From Monodelphis domestica (taxonomy: Eukaryota; Chordata; Mammalia; Didelphimorphia; Didelphidae), in NCBI RefSeq assembly GCF_027887165.1, contig NC_077229.1:367953001-368017000 (forward strand): a stretch of DNA of 64,000 nt. Direction: 5' to 3'. The number at the start of each line of letters is the position of its first letter. The first letter of the stretch is position 1. The notes below the pieces were generated by a model that ran no database searches, was not told where the DNA came from, and saw only the letters and a program-made list of their open reading frames with translations. Made by a program: the position numbers and the translations under genes. Shown piece after piece: positions 1-11,234 of the stretch.

Positions 1-120
1 ATTTGGCTTTTATTTATATACCTGATAATTTCAAGGGTCTTTCTGATGACCTATATTAGGTGTCTGAATTGCTCTAAAGTATCCCTAATGAGCCTACAAA
101 TTTAAAAATTAAAGGTTTGG

Positions 121-324
121 GAGTTGGACAGGTAGATGTTTCAGTGGATTGAGAACCAGGCTTAGCAATGGGACACCTTGGGTTTAAATTATCAACTCAG
201 ACACTTCCTGTGTGATCTTGGGAAAGTAACTTAAATCTCATTGCCTAGCCCTTACCACTCATGCCTTGGAAACAATACACCGCATTGATTCTAAGAATGA
301 AGGTAGGGTTTTAAAAAAGTATTA
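121..324 (+). mobile_element. tRNA-derived marsupial SINE (WSINE1/SINE1_MD type), diverged
   Basis: The copy runs from a degenerate tRNA-like head (frame around TTTCAGTGGATTGAGA) through TGTGATCTTGGGAAAGTAAC and GCCTAGCCCTTACCACTC to an AAGGTAGGGTTTTAAAAAA tail. The same order of blocks recurs in the copies at 14351, 19764, 41603 and 45592. Pol III-derived SINEs of this kind are spread by L1 machinery. Mismatches to the better copies make it an older insertion. I saw no clear target duplication. Confidence 0.8.
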
Positions 325-3040
325 TTAAAGGCTATGTGCTCTTAAAAGTCTGATGACCACTACATGCCCCAATGAAATTGCATGTCTAATACAAGATAAG
401 ATGTGGACATTAATACATGTTTTGTAACTAGGATCATATCCTTTTTCTTTTACATTTTATCACATTAAGTTTGAATCTCATTCTTTAAAATGAAGTTAAG
501 TAAAACTGAAGAAAAAAATTAACTGAGGGGAAATAATTCAAAGAGAGGATGTAATATGTTATACCCTTTCTTCCTAATTGTTGCTCTTCATATTTGAATA
601 TGTCTTGCACATAGTGCTTAAATAAATATATTGGTAAGTATCTAGGGACTTCTAAACTACTTATTTTGATTTATATGTCAGCCTAATTTACTTGACTTTA
701 TATCTAATATTCTATTGTGTACTTTATTATTTATTTAAATGACAAACAGAAGATTCACTTATTTTCTTTAAAAATTAGAGACAGTTATTTGTTACCTTTT
801 CCTTTCTAATAATTGTCTTACATCTTACCCTGTTCCATTTTATAAATTGCTATGATCTCAGATTCTTAACTTTAACATTTCAGGTCACTTTATTTAATCT
901 CTGGAGGCCAGGTCAATATTTATTTGCTTAAAGAAAAAAGAAGAGGGGAAAGATCTGCTTGGAGATATTTAATTTTAATAATACTTAACATTTGTCTTTC
1001 TCTGAGGGAGGATATGAGGCTTAATTAGTTTACATTTGTGATTTGAACTCAGCCTGAAGACATTAAAGGAACCAGATGACCTAGTTGTGATTTTTTTTCT
1101 GAACCTGTATCTTAATTTTCTACTTTTAACTTGATAACTTTGAGGTAAAGTGCTAACTTGCTTATTAATTGAATGCTAAAATAATTGATGTATTCCCAAG
1201 ACTAAAAAGAAGTATATTCAGAGTTACCAATATGTTGAGAAAATTAATTCCAATCAAAGGAATATTCACCAGCACTAACTAAAATAAATACATAGATGGA
1301 GGAATATATGGATGCATATATGAATATATTTGTGAATGTATATGTGTATAATATATGTATATACATATGTTTGTTTAACTGTTTAAGAACTTTTCAGAGG
1401 TTATAACTACCAAAATGGTTTATTTTATGTAATCCATCACAAAATAATTTCCTATCTGCATTATTATCCATGATATGTCATCATGTTCATTTGAGTTTGC
1501 AATTAGGGGAAACAAATACCTTTACTATGGCTCATGATATCTAAATTATCACATAGTCACAACAAACAAACAAAACTCTTCCATAATTTGATAACGTAGT
1601 GAAAGGGTCTTGATTTCAGAAACTCTTTGCATTACATGAAAATTTTTAAAGTTTTATTAATTCCATTAATTTTTGCACTAGCATATCCCAGGATTACTTA
1701 CCATTACATGTTGATTCTTTTATGGCAAAGAAAAAGAACAAATAAATTGCTACTGTAAATGATAACACCTTTTGGTATATGTCCCTTATAATCTTCTGTT
1801 TCTGGTCTTGAGCTTGGTAACTAATGAAAGTTGAGCTTCCCTTGTGTGGTATTTCAGTTTCTATTACTATGATCATCATGTATATGATTTTACCCACTTT
1901 ATTTAATTCTTTCTTATGAGTCAGTTTATTCAAGTCTTTATTTCAATTAGCTAACACAAAATCATGCCAAGAGACTGAGAAGTCAATAATCTTATTGTCA
2001 TAAGTCATCTGACTACAAGCTATATAAAGGCAGGAGTAAAACTATTTTGTTAGCCAACAAATAATTTGCATTTATAGCCTAGAACTATTAGGAGCTCTTG
2101 CTGAGACCTTAATACTATATGTCTGGGTTCATCACCAAGGCCTGGTGTATTGAATAGTTTGGGTTCGATCATCAGACTTACTTCAGTTGTGATAAGTTAT
2201 TAAAAAAAAAACAAATTTAGAGTTTAATGAGGGATTCCTATGCAAATAGAAATCACATTTACATAGAAGTCATATACTAATTTAGCTGTTTTAATCAATG
2301 TTTAGCTTAGTCTATCACTTGTGTACTCTTAGAACTGTGTGAGACTCATTCTGGAGCTTCCAAAAATTTTGGGATGTTGTCACTAGCCTTAGTTTATCTA
2401 TAGTTTTATGAGTCATTGTAGCTTTGATTTTAATACTCTCCCTTCTCATATCATGACAGCTTAGCAACTCTGAATCAATCTCAATGTATTATATAGTCCA
2501 TATTTCTCCATCATCTCCATAAGAATAGCATGAGATATTTCATATAAACTTTTAATAAAATGTAGATATAGTATTTTCAATATGCCAATACATTCCAGGT
2601 TAAAATCCTTGTCAACAAAAGAACTAAGATTATTAAATCATGAGTTCTCTTTGCAATCATTGCCTTTCTTTCTTGATGTTCATCAACCATCATTTAAATG
2701 ATCTATTCCAGAATTCTCTAAGGAATCAAATTTAGACTTACTGGCACACAGACTACAGACTCTGTTCTCTACCATTTCTTGAAAATCAAAACATTTGCCT
2801 TTCTCTAGAATTACAGTACTTCTATTTTCTGCAATCTTTCAAATATCACAGTGCCTTAGTAAAACAGTTGCAAGTTCTTTTCATAAGAGTGGTTCATCAT
2901 TTGGGCCACGGAGCTCAAATTTTACAAAATTTTATGTCTTTTATATAACATATCTATTGTAATTTTTGTACTTTCATTTGCAATTAAAAATCCATACTTA
3001 TTGATGAGACAAAAAAAGAGTCATTCCAAGAATTCAAGTA
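325..3040. other. anonymous AT-rich DNA
   Basis: I recognise no exon or complete repeat here. Around 1255-1375 the sequence turns into ATATG/GTATAT-rich low-complexity DNA. The short open frames are of chance length for this composition. Confidence 0.5.
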
Positions 3041-3044
3041 GGAG

Positions 3045-3272
3045 GCAGAGTAGAGATAGAATACTGGGTCTGGGGTCAGGAGGATCCCATTTCCCACCTA
3101 TCCTCCAATGCTTACTGGCTATGTGACTGCAGGCTACTTAATATCTGTTTGCTTCAGTTTCATAGCTCTTACCTTCCAGCTCTATTGTCAGGATTTTGTT
3201 GGATTAAAATTGGAAAAAGTTTAGCATGATTCCTTGCACATAGAAGTTGCTATTTAAATGTTATTATTGCTG
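3045..3272 (+). mobile_element. MIR-family CORE-SINE
   Basis: The order is CTGGGTCTGGGGTCAGGAGG, then GGCTATGTGACTGCAGGC, then GCTTCAGTTTCATAGCTCTT, then an L2-like tail with GCACATAGAAGTTGCTATTTAAATG. This is the arrangement of MIR: a tRNA-like head, the core and an L2-related 3' end. It is well diverged, as expected for an insertion that predates the marsupial-placental split. Confidence 0.65.
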
Positions 3273-4154
3273 TAATTATTATTATCCCAAGTAAATGCTA
3301 TATCTCTTTTTAATTTTTCATTTCATTCTAATTTAATTTTAACAATGATAACCATATAAACAATATAATACCTTACCCCCCTATTTTTTATTTGCTAGTC
3401 AGTTTCACTTACTTTCCTTGGTTCATTATGAACTTTAGAACTAATGGTATTTTTATAGGATTATATCATATTTATCCTCTATAGCCTGGACATTTTTTTT
3501 TCATTTTATGTACATCTTGCACATCTCAATAAATCTTAATTGATTAATAACTTCTTATATCCATTATTATCCTCAAAAAGTTTTTTCTCATTGAGTGCAT
3601 TTCTTCTTTTCTCTTTGAAATTTCATCCATGGACATCTTCCATCCACAGTGAACTGACTTCTCTTGAAGAATTTGATTCCATATTATCCTCCTAATTGTT
3701 CCTGGGCAGCTTTCGAAGTCTGCTTTTCCAGATGCAGAATGCCTGGCAATGTTATCAAGCCAACAATGCTACTTTCCAACATCTTACATGAAAATGATTC
3801 TTTTACATTTTTTAAAGCTTAGTCAAAACTTAGAAGCGTATGACTAAGATAATAGACAAGGTACTTGGCTCATGTGGAACAACTACAAAAAGAGCTTTTC
3901 AAAAACATCTTAACATTTTAATATTTTCATTAGAGTATTTAACCATTGCTCCTACTAGTCATAAAAGTTATTCTCTTGACACATGAATATAATAACCTTC
4001 ATTCCAGGATTATATACATATTGTCTGGAAATGCTTTTAAAGTGGCATAGATGTGTGTATGTACACATATATTCACATATTCTTATTCAGCTATATTTAT
4101 AATTATATATACGTATAGAATTCATAAGTATGTATATATGTGTGTGTGTGTATT

Positions 4155-4325
4155 GCTCTTTTTCACACAACACTGGGAATTAGGTGATATTCTTAGAAAT
4201 TACTAGAAATAAAAGATGCTATTAAGTGACTTATCTATCTTCTCATAGCTAGTGGTAAATTTCTTAGGATTTGAATATGGCTCTTCCTGACACAAACACA
4301 GTATTTTCCCTTTCCCTTTAGATGT
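4155..4325 (-). mobile_element. MIR/CORE-SINE fragment
   Basis: Read on the minus strand, it carries the core block: plus strand AAGTGACTTATCTATCTTCTCATAGCTAGTGG followed by a GGATTTGAATATGGCTCTTC-like head segment. A short (TG)7 run lies just before it at 4139-4152. The ends are blurred. Confidence 0.4.
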
Positions 4326-4329
4326 CACA

Positions 4330-5970
4330 TGAATGAATTTTAAGTGTCAGTAAGAAATGTGTAGCTTTTAGTAAATTGTTCTTTCAGTCAAGTTTTTATG
4401 ATTTTAAATTAAGTTCTTATTCAAGTTAAGAGTTTGGCTTTATTTTGTATTATGTTATTTGTGTGATCTGTATAAAACTCTCTTAAAGATGTCTCTGGTA
4501 GATTCTTATTACTTTTTCATCTTGGCAAAAGGATGATCTTGTATGGAAAAATGCAAGTTATTCCCTGCGGAATTAAGGAAAAATGCAAATGATGAATATC
4601 TATATTTACATTGACAAAGAAATAATTAAAAAAAACTCAGACAATTTTCTGCATAAAAATAAAAGAATGTTTTAAAATCATATGAATTTACAAAACATGG
4701 ATAAGATTGATCACAAAACATTTAATGAAATTATATGAAATTAAAACAATCAAGTTCTAAATATGAATTTAAATTTCTTTTTATTATTTTGATATATTCT
4801 CTTCAGTAGAAGTGGATTAACATGTATTGATGCCAAGCCCATTTGGTTAGTATTTTAAATTAAGTTAAGTATTTTAGCTTAATAGGTTTTGGATGATGAT
4901 CTGGATAATTTGGCATGAATTTAAAATACTACTTTATTAGGCATAATTGTATAAATAAGTCTATAAAACCATATAAATGGGTTTATGCATCTAACAGAAA
5001 TTGGATAAATTTAAAATAATATGTGAAGAATAAAATACTAAATACACAAGTGGAAATAAGTTAATATTAACCATCATCTTAGAAAAATAGTATCCAGTCC
5101 AGCAGTTAATCAATCTGACAGTCAAGTCATCATATTTTAAAAGAGTGATTTTCCCATGGTTTATGCCACATTTGGAAGTTAACTTGGTGAGGGGATTATT
5201 TGTAGCAGCCATTTTATATATGAGAATATGTTCCACCATATTTCCTGAAAAAAAAAGAACCCTTTGTAATTTTTTGAAAAAAATACCATTCATATTAAAA
5301 GTTCTCAGTATCATAAAAGAAACTTTCTTTGGATTAGTCTTTGTGTCCTTCAATGGAAATTTCTGACACCATTGAAGAATCTTGCATAGCTTTTCTGTGT
5401 CAGCCTGAATTCTACTGGGAGTAAATAGGAATAGTGAATGGCTTAGTTAGACATTTCTCAATCATCTATAAAATGGGTCATGGTGCTATTTTAAGTAGGA
5501 CAAATCAAATTGAAATAACAGGAACCACATTATGCCTATGTCACTTTGTACCATCTGCTTAATGAATTGCTTTAAGGAAGGTCAGTAAGTCATAATATAA
5601 TATCTGCAATTTAGGTTTTAGTTTGCAGGAATTAATTTCTTAATTGTTTCCTACAGAAGTGAAATTTTTGTAACTGACTTCATATTTGTGCAATAATGTT
5701 AAACATATTGTTTGTTTAAATAATTGTTAGGATTGTTCTATGTAAATATCTAATTTCAATATTAAAGTAATATCATATACATATATGATATGATATTATA
5801 TATCTATATGTAAACCCATGAACATTTGTGTAGTTATCCCATGCTAATTGTTCATATCATCATCAATTTGATAGTTACATTATTTGTATTGCCAAAATCC
5901 CATAAAATGATGATCAGTAGGCACATATAGGCATAATCATTCTGTTATCATCTATAGAATATTATATGGT
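4330..5970. other. anonymous AT-rich DNA
   Basis: No recognisable gene or complete repeat. A 120-codon minus-strand frame (4991-5353) overlaps a 73-codon plus-strand frame. Neither resembles a known family, and both fit chance. A 22-bp near-perfect palindrome sits at 5770-5791. Confidence 0.5.
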
Positions 5971-5974
5971 TTAT

Positions 5975-6165
5975 AAAGTAATTTAGAAACATTATATAAC
6001 TTGGACATCCCATAATGTTCCAAGCAGTTGCTATCATGCTATCATTTTTCTCATGTTTCAGATGATGAAACTGAGTGAAAGGTTGGTTAATTGTTTCCCT
6101 ATGGTCATGCACATAATAAGTGTGTGAATTGTAATATGAACCAATATCTTTGATTCCAAGTAAAA
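5975..6165 (-). mobile_element. MIR-family fragment
   Basis: On the plus strand, CTCATGTTTCAGATGATGAAACTGAG is the reverse of the MIR 'CTCAGTTTCCTCATCTG' core. It is followed by a degenerate GGTTGGTTAATTG...CACATAATAAGTGTGTGAATT segment. Old and diverged. Confidence 0.5.
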
Positions 6166-6309
6166 AGGTCAAACTAATATGCCACATAATATCACTAATC
6201 TTATAGTATCTTGGTAGAAAAAATTAAAATAACATTTACACCTGCAGTACATCTCTAGAAGAGAGGACTGTACTTATAGAAGAATAGGTCAGGATGGGTT
6301 AAATTAAAA

Positions 6310-6475
6310 TCTCTCCAAGACATTTATTTAGCTTTGTTTTCCTGGGAAATTACTTAACTTCTCTCAGTATCAGGTTTACTCATCAATAAAATGGGGATGA
6401 TAGTAGCATCTACCTCTTAAATATGTTGTAAAGATCAAATTTTATAACATGTATGAAATGCCTTTCAGGCCTTAA
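6310..6475 (+). mobile_element. MIR-family fragment
   Basis: It contains TCCTGGGAAATTACTTAACTT, CAATAAAATGGGGATGATAG and a TAGCATCTACCTCTTAAATATGTTGTAAAGATCAAA segment, the usual order of MIR core blocks. The 3' end fades out before 6480. Confidence 0.6.
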
Positions 6476-6479
6476 GGAA

Positions 6480-7650
6480 ATATTTAATTAATTATTATGC
6501 TTACAATAATTAGATTTATATACTAATCAGAAACCTCAAATGTATTTTTGAAAATACAATTCAGGATCAATTAACATTAAGAAAAAGTGTAGTATACCTC
6601 TCTGTTAAGGTCTATACAAGCCATGTGAATTTACTTCACAAATACATTTTGCAAAATGAAAATTGGGCAGTGAAACAAATTTTACAGAAAATGAAACTGT
6701 GTCTTAATTGAAGGAAATGATTGGTTAGCAACCTAAAAATCAGTACAAAATCATGGCCTGTGAAATCATTTTCTAGGATTTGAGTAAAGATCAATATAAT
6801 GCCCAATCAAAAGCAAAATAAGAACATAATCAGTGTGATGAGAATAGCAACAGTTTGATGTATTTCACTTATTGACTCCCCTATAGGGAAGTAACCAAAA
6901 TTAAAGTTACTGATTCTTACTATCACCATAGGATTTAGAAGTTTTGCTTCTGTGAAATAGTTATTCCAAATCATGATGATGAAAGCAGCCCAGTTAATAC
7001 ATGTTCTTATGGCAGATTTGAAAAGGAAGGTCATGAATATATTCTGCTTATAAATAGGTATATGGGTAGGGCTAGAAGTATGTGTATGTAATTTTAAGAA
7101 ATAAGTAATGATGCTTTGAGAGATAAAAAGAAATTGAGGATTAGCCTTTATTTCAGTATATATTTGTTCAAGGCCTGCCACTGACATATCAGCTACCAGA
7201 TTAGAAGGTAAATCAAACACTTAATTTTCCTAGTAAATCTCTAAGTTTCCAAGACTATTGGCTATAGAGGAATTATTCATTTTCATCTAGGTTTTAGGGG
7301 TGGAGTGTTCAACCCTGGAATTTTTAAATACTGATGAAATCTTGCATCTAAACTTAATGGAGAAAAAAAGCAAATGTAAACATCTAAAGTTATATCTACA
7401 TCTATATTTCTGCTACATATATACATACATAGGTATATACATATGTGTACATGTGGGCCACAATATTTATAAACATCTTTATGTTTGTAAATTTCTATCC
7501 AAGTATCAAAACAGTTATGCAAGAATTTGGCAATGTACCCAAAGAAGATGAAGTCAGGAGAATGCCTGGTCTTGGCAAAATGTATACAGAATATTGAAGA
7601 ATTCACAATGAAGGAGATATTATTTTAACTATCCAGGGATACATGTTTAT
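6480..7650. other. anonymous DNA containing a 137-codon minus-strand open frame
   Basis: No repeat is recognised here. The minus strand is open for 137 codons from 7220 to 6807. The translation is hydrophobic, with possible membrane stretches near residues 75-88 and at the C terminus (ending LITLIMFLFCF). I recognise no family. No splice context, codon bias or second exon can be shown. A second minus frame of 107 codons (7606-7283) lies upstream in another phase. I do not call a gene. Confidence 0.3.
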
Positions 7651-7654
7651 AATC

Positions 7655-7870
7655 TTTCAATTTTTCTTTTCTTTTTCTTTTCTTCCTCCCTCCCTCCTTC
7701 TTTTCCTCCTTCATTTCTTCACTTCTTTGTTTCTTTCTTCCCTTTTTTCCTTCCTATCTTCCTGTCTTCCTATCTTCCTGTCTTCCTTCCTTCCTTCCTT
7801 CCTTCCTTCCTTCCTTCCTTCCTTCCTTCCTTCCTTCCTTCCTTCCTTCCTTCCTTTGTTTGTTTCTTCT
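7655..7870. repeat. polypyrimidine tract with pure (TTCC)n
   Basis: A long C/T-only tract. Its core, about 7780-7855, is uninterrupted TTCC tetramers; the left flank is a degraded CTTTT/TCCC mix. The open frame translating as FLPS repeats is only this microsatellite. Confidence 0.95.
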
Positions 7871-7874
7871 CTCT

Positions 7875-8033
7875 CACATTTTGTAGATGAGCAAACTGAG
7901 GCAACAATGGTTAAGTGACTTGTTCAGAGTCTCACAGTTGGGAAGTATATGAGATCAAATTTAAACTCATGAAGATAAATCATTCTGATTCCAAGCCCAA
8001 TGCTTTATCCATTATGTTGCCTAGCTGCTCACA
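7875..8033 (-). mobile_element. tRNA-derived/CORE SINE
   Basis: The plus strand reads TTTTGTAGATGAGCAAACTG, GGTTAAGTGACTTGTTCAGA, CACAGTTGGGAAGTATATGA and ATGCTTTATCCATTATGTTG, ending CCTAGCTGC. This is a reversed marsupial SINE ending in the tRNA-like head. It directly abuts the pyrimidine tract, which may have grown from the element's tail. Confidence 0.65.
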
Positions 8034-8039
8034 TTCAGA

Positions 8040-8910
8040 GTGTTTCATGGAAAGTAAGTTTCCAAAAAGGAATACAAATGATGGTGATTAAAAATAAAAC
8101 TGGAAAAAATAAACAAATATCACATTCCGAAGTTTTCTTAATAAAATACTAACTGGAATTATCTTTATAAGCATTAAAGATACCCTTTAAAATATGAAAA
8201 AGTAAAAAAGAAAGATTTTTTGGACTACTTTTCATGGAATACTACAAATTTGTACTTATAATTTAGTACTACATAGAAGTCAAAATGTATATTTCTTGTT
8301 GATTTAAAAACAATGACTCAGGAAACATCTCAAAAAAGATGTTCCCATTAATATATTATATTTAAACAAGCCAACTACTTGACAAATGTGAATATGGTAA
8401 CATTTTTGATCAGTGATCCACTGTATATTGACATAAATTGAGATATAAGTCAGAAGTGCTTACCCAGGTTGTTCACTTGGGCTACTGGAGATTTCCCAAT
8501 CAGCTCTAATGAAAAGATTGCCTTCTTAATGGAGAGATGGCAAATATGTTCATAATTCATGGTATTAAGGTACTGTTTTAATAAACCACAGGATACACCA
8601 AAGCCTTCTCAGGGAAAACCACAAAAAAGTTAAATGGATACATCTGTCTCTCAAATTGGAGTCTATGTCTTCATCACCTATATATATTTTGTCTTCATCT
8701 ATCTGTATCTGCATACTTACATACATTGCTAACATTGCAACTTTCATTCGGACAGGTTACTTATTGAGTTAGTGCAACAACTCATGTATCTACCAAAGGT
8801 ACTCAAGGGGAACAATGATCTAGGCCATGGTTAGAGGGGTAGGATACTATGTTTGATGGCATTTAAGAAATGGAGTAGTGTTTTCAATTCCATCAATTCT
8901 TTTATGATAT
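8040..8910. other. anonymous DNA
   Basis: I see no recognisable gene or repeat in this stretch. Confidence 0.4.
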
Positions 8911-8914
8911 TTCT

Positions 8915-9150
8915 GAATGAATTTTTAGAAAGCAATGATCACATACTTACTATGTTCAAACTGCTCTACTAAGTGCTGAGGATATGAATTAAAAAGTAAG
9001 ACTGTTACTACTTCCAAGGAGCTGACATATCAATGCATGAATCAACAGATATGGAAGGATTCAACTGCAAGTTATATAGAAGGGACCCACCATCCTTTGG
9101 ATGTAGTAGCAAAGCAAATGGAAATGACATGTCTTTGATGTTATTTACCC
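8915..9150 (+). mobile_element. L2-tailed SINE (MON-1/MIR3-like) fragment
   Basis: Segments read CTTACTATGTTCAAACTGCT, CTAAGTGCTGAGGATATGAA and CCAAGGAGCTGACATATCAA. They match the 'CTACTATGTGCCAGGC...GCTGGGGATACAAA...AAGGAGCTCACATTCTAA' pattern of old L2-related SINEs. The copy at 12765 is a better example. Confidence 0.55.
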
Positions 9151-9485
9151 TGATGACATTATAACAGTTTGTGATTTATTGAAGCATTTGATAGTAAGAA
9201 AGAATTTGGTGATAAAAACTTTCATTTTTGATTGTTGAATAGTTTTAACTAAAAGGCCTGAAGCAACATATACAGTTTCCAGAGTGCATATCCAGAGGAG
9301 TGTCTTCCTTGGATGATGGGACATGATGGCAAGGCTAGAAGGACAAGTGATAACACTCCATGGGAACTTATAACCATTTTCTTGTCAGCGGCAGTTAATT
9401 AGATGTTTGTGTGGAAGGTCGGTTCCTTCACAATACTTTTTTCCCTCAGTAATGGATGCAGGATCTGGGCTGGAAATAGTGTTTG

Positions 9486-9489
<4 letters not shown>

Positions 9490-9562
<73 letters not shown>

Positions 9563-9592
9563 GCATGTGTGTGCATGTGTGTGTGTGTGTGT
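9490..9592. repeat. (CT)n followed by (TG)n microsatellite
   Basis: About 35 uninterrupted CT units (9490-9558) are followed, after a short CTGCATG spacer, by a TG run ending near 9592. Overlapping frames on both strands (SLSLSL, RERERE) are translations of the repeat. Confidence 0.97.
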
Positions 9593-9599
9593 TACACTG

Positions 9600-10735
9600 T
9601 TACTTCTAAGACTTCTAGGTTTTCTTCTGGGATATCTTCACTGTGTCTAGAGTAGACTACAGATGGCAGTCAAGATCATAGCAATCTGTTTTGCCTACTA
9701 TATGTTACCTACTGTCAATCCTTCAAAGGGTCTCATTGCTTCATTTAAGTTGACTTAGTTGCCATCTAGATAGTACTAGCTGAAAATTAGTGATGATGAT
9801 GAAGGTAGGGGACATGATAAAAGGAAGAACAGCTTAAGGGAGGCAATAGTTAGAAACAAAATTGAATTTGGAAGATTAATAGGACAAAAGAGAGAGAGAA
9901 GACAAAGAATAAAATGATCTGGAAATAAATATAGACTGAGTCTTCATAAGAGTGGATGTGAATGGGATGAGCTTGCAAAATAGAAGTGAATATCAGAATG
10001 GATCATAATCCAACAATAGATTGCTTATGAGAAAAATATATTTGAAACAGAAATGCAAAGAGTGTTAAAATAAAGGGCTAGAGCAGGAAGAAAGAAAATA
10101 TAACCAAAAAAAAAGAAAAATTTACACAAAAGAGGAATCTCAGATGTGGACTCCAGGTTGTCTAGGTGGTAAAATTGATTTGATGCTACATGCTCATGAC
10201 CACTTAAAGGATTTTGGGGGTCTTGGGGCAAGCAAGCATCCAGTTTTCCCACCTTTTTTTTTGATATTTGGTATTTGGTATTTGATATTTTGATATTTGG
10301 AAATCAGCTCAAAACATTTCTGTTATGATTCATGGCCAGAAAGTAAGGCTGAGGAGTTGGATCATTCTCTTTTGTACATTCCCTGAATTATCAGCTTTCC
10401 TGGCTTTGAGTAAGAGTCACACAGGTCCAAAAGCAGACCTCAAAGTTCCTATATAAATGGTTTGAATCAGGAATGAAAAATCTGAGTGTGTTCTTTGGGA
10501 TGACTTCTATAGACCAATTCTAAAGGAAGTACTAAGGTCCAAACTAGGTAAGTGAGAAAAAGCTTATAAACAATAATCTGGCTATTAAATAATTAATTAT
10601 TTTATGGGATAACCCATGAAACAAATATGAATATAGGAACATATTAAATGCTGAACTCCCTACTTCTTCCTCTGAATTGACAGTGACAGGCTTATAGAAA
10701 GGGGGAATAAAAATGCTAAAATCAAAGTTGTAAGA
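9600..10735. other. anonymous DNA with a short tandem repeat
   Basis: No gene recognised. At 10261-10300 the unit TTGATATTTGG/GTATTTGG recurs about five times in degenerate form. The remainder shows no family I can name. Confidence 0.45.
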
Positions 10736-10739
10736 TCAT

Positions 10740-11230
10740 ACTTTTTTAAAGTTCAGATAATTTTTTAACTTTTTTAAAAGTTCCAAACTTTCTTTCTCCT
10801 TCCTTTCCCTCCCCTGAAGCAAAGGTTTGAAAAACAAAACCTCTTATATATATATGTATAATAATGCAAAAACATTATGAATTAGCTATGACCCCTTCCC
10901 CCAAAAAAAGAAAAAGGAAAAAATATGTTCCCATCTGCACTCAGAGTTTATTGTTTCTCTATATGGAAGTGGATTGTCTATTTTTTTTTCATTAGTCTTT
11001 TGGAATTATGGTTGGTTATCTTATTAAAGTTACCAAGTCCACTATTGATTACCTTTACAATATTGCTTTTACTGAATTCTTCTGGTTCTGTTCACTTCAC
11101 TTTGCATTAGCTCATAGAGGACTTCCTTGGTTTTACTGAAAGCATATTCTTATAATTTCATGCATTACAATAGTGTTCTATCATATTCCAATCCCACAGG
11201 TTCTTCAATCATTCCTCTAGATTCTATTTT
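10740..11230 (-). mobile_element. L1 3' end (3' UTR and tail), minus strand
   Basis: Plus-strand blocks CTTCTGGTTCTGTTCACTTC, TTTGCATTAGCTCATAGAGG and ACTTCCTTGGTTTTACTGAAAGC are the reverse of the marsupial L1 stretch around 'GAACTGATGCAGAGTGAAGTGAGCAGAACCAGAAG'. The same L1 segment, on the plus strand, is seen at 53640-53700. The copy is 5'-truncated and diverged. Confidence 0.7.
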
Positions 11231-11234
11231 AATT

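Noticed and set aside
4991-5366. 120-codon minus frame overlapping a 73-codon plus frame
   Set aside because: No family features; about 0.3 frames of this length are expected by chance at this composition, and overlap on opposite strands favours chance.
7643-7918. 91-codon frame with FLPS repeats
   Set aside because: Translation of the (TTCC)n microsatellite.
9385-9655. Overlapping frames with RERERE or SLSLSL repeats
   Set aside because: Translations of the (CT)n microsatellite on both strands.
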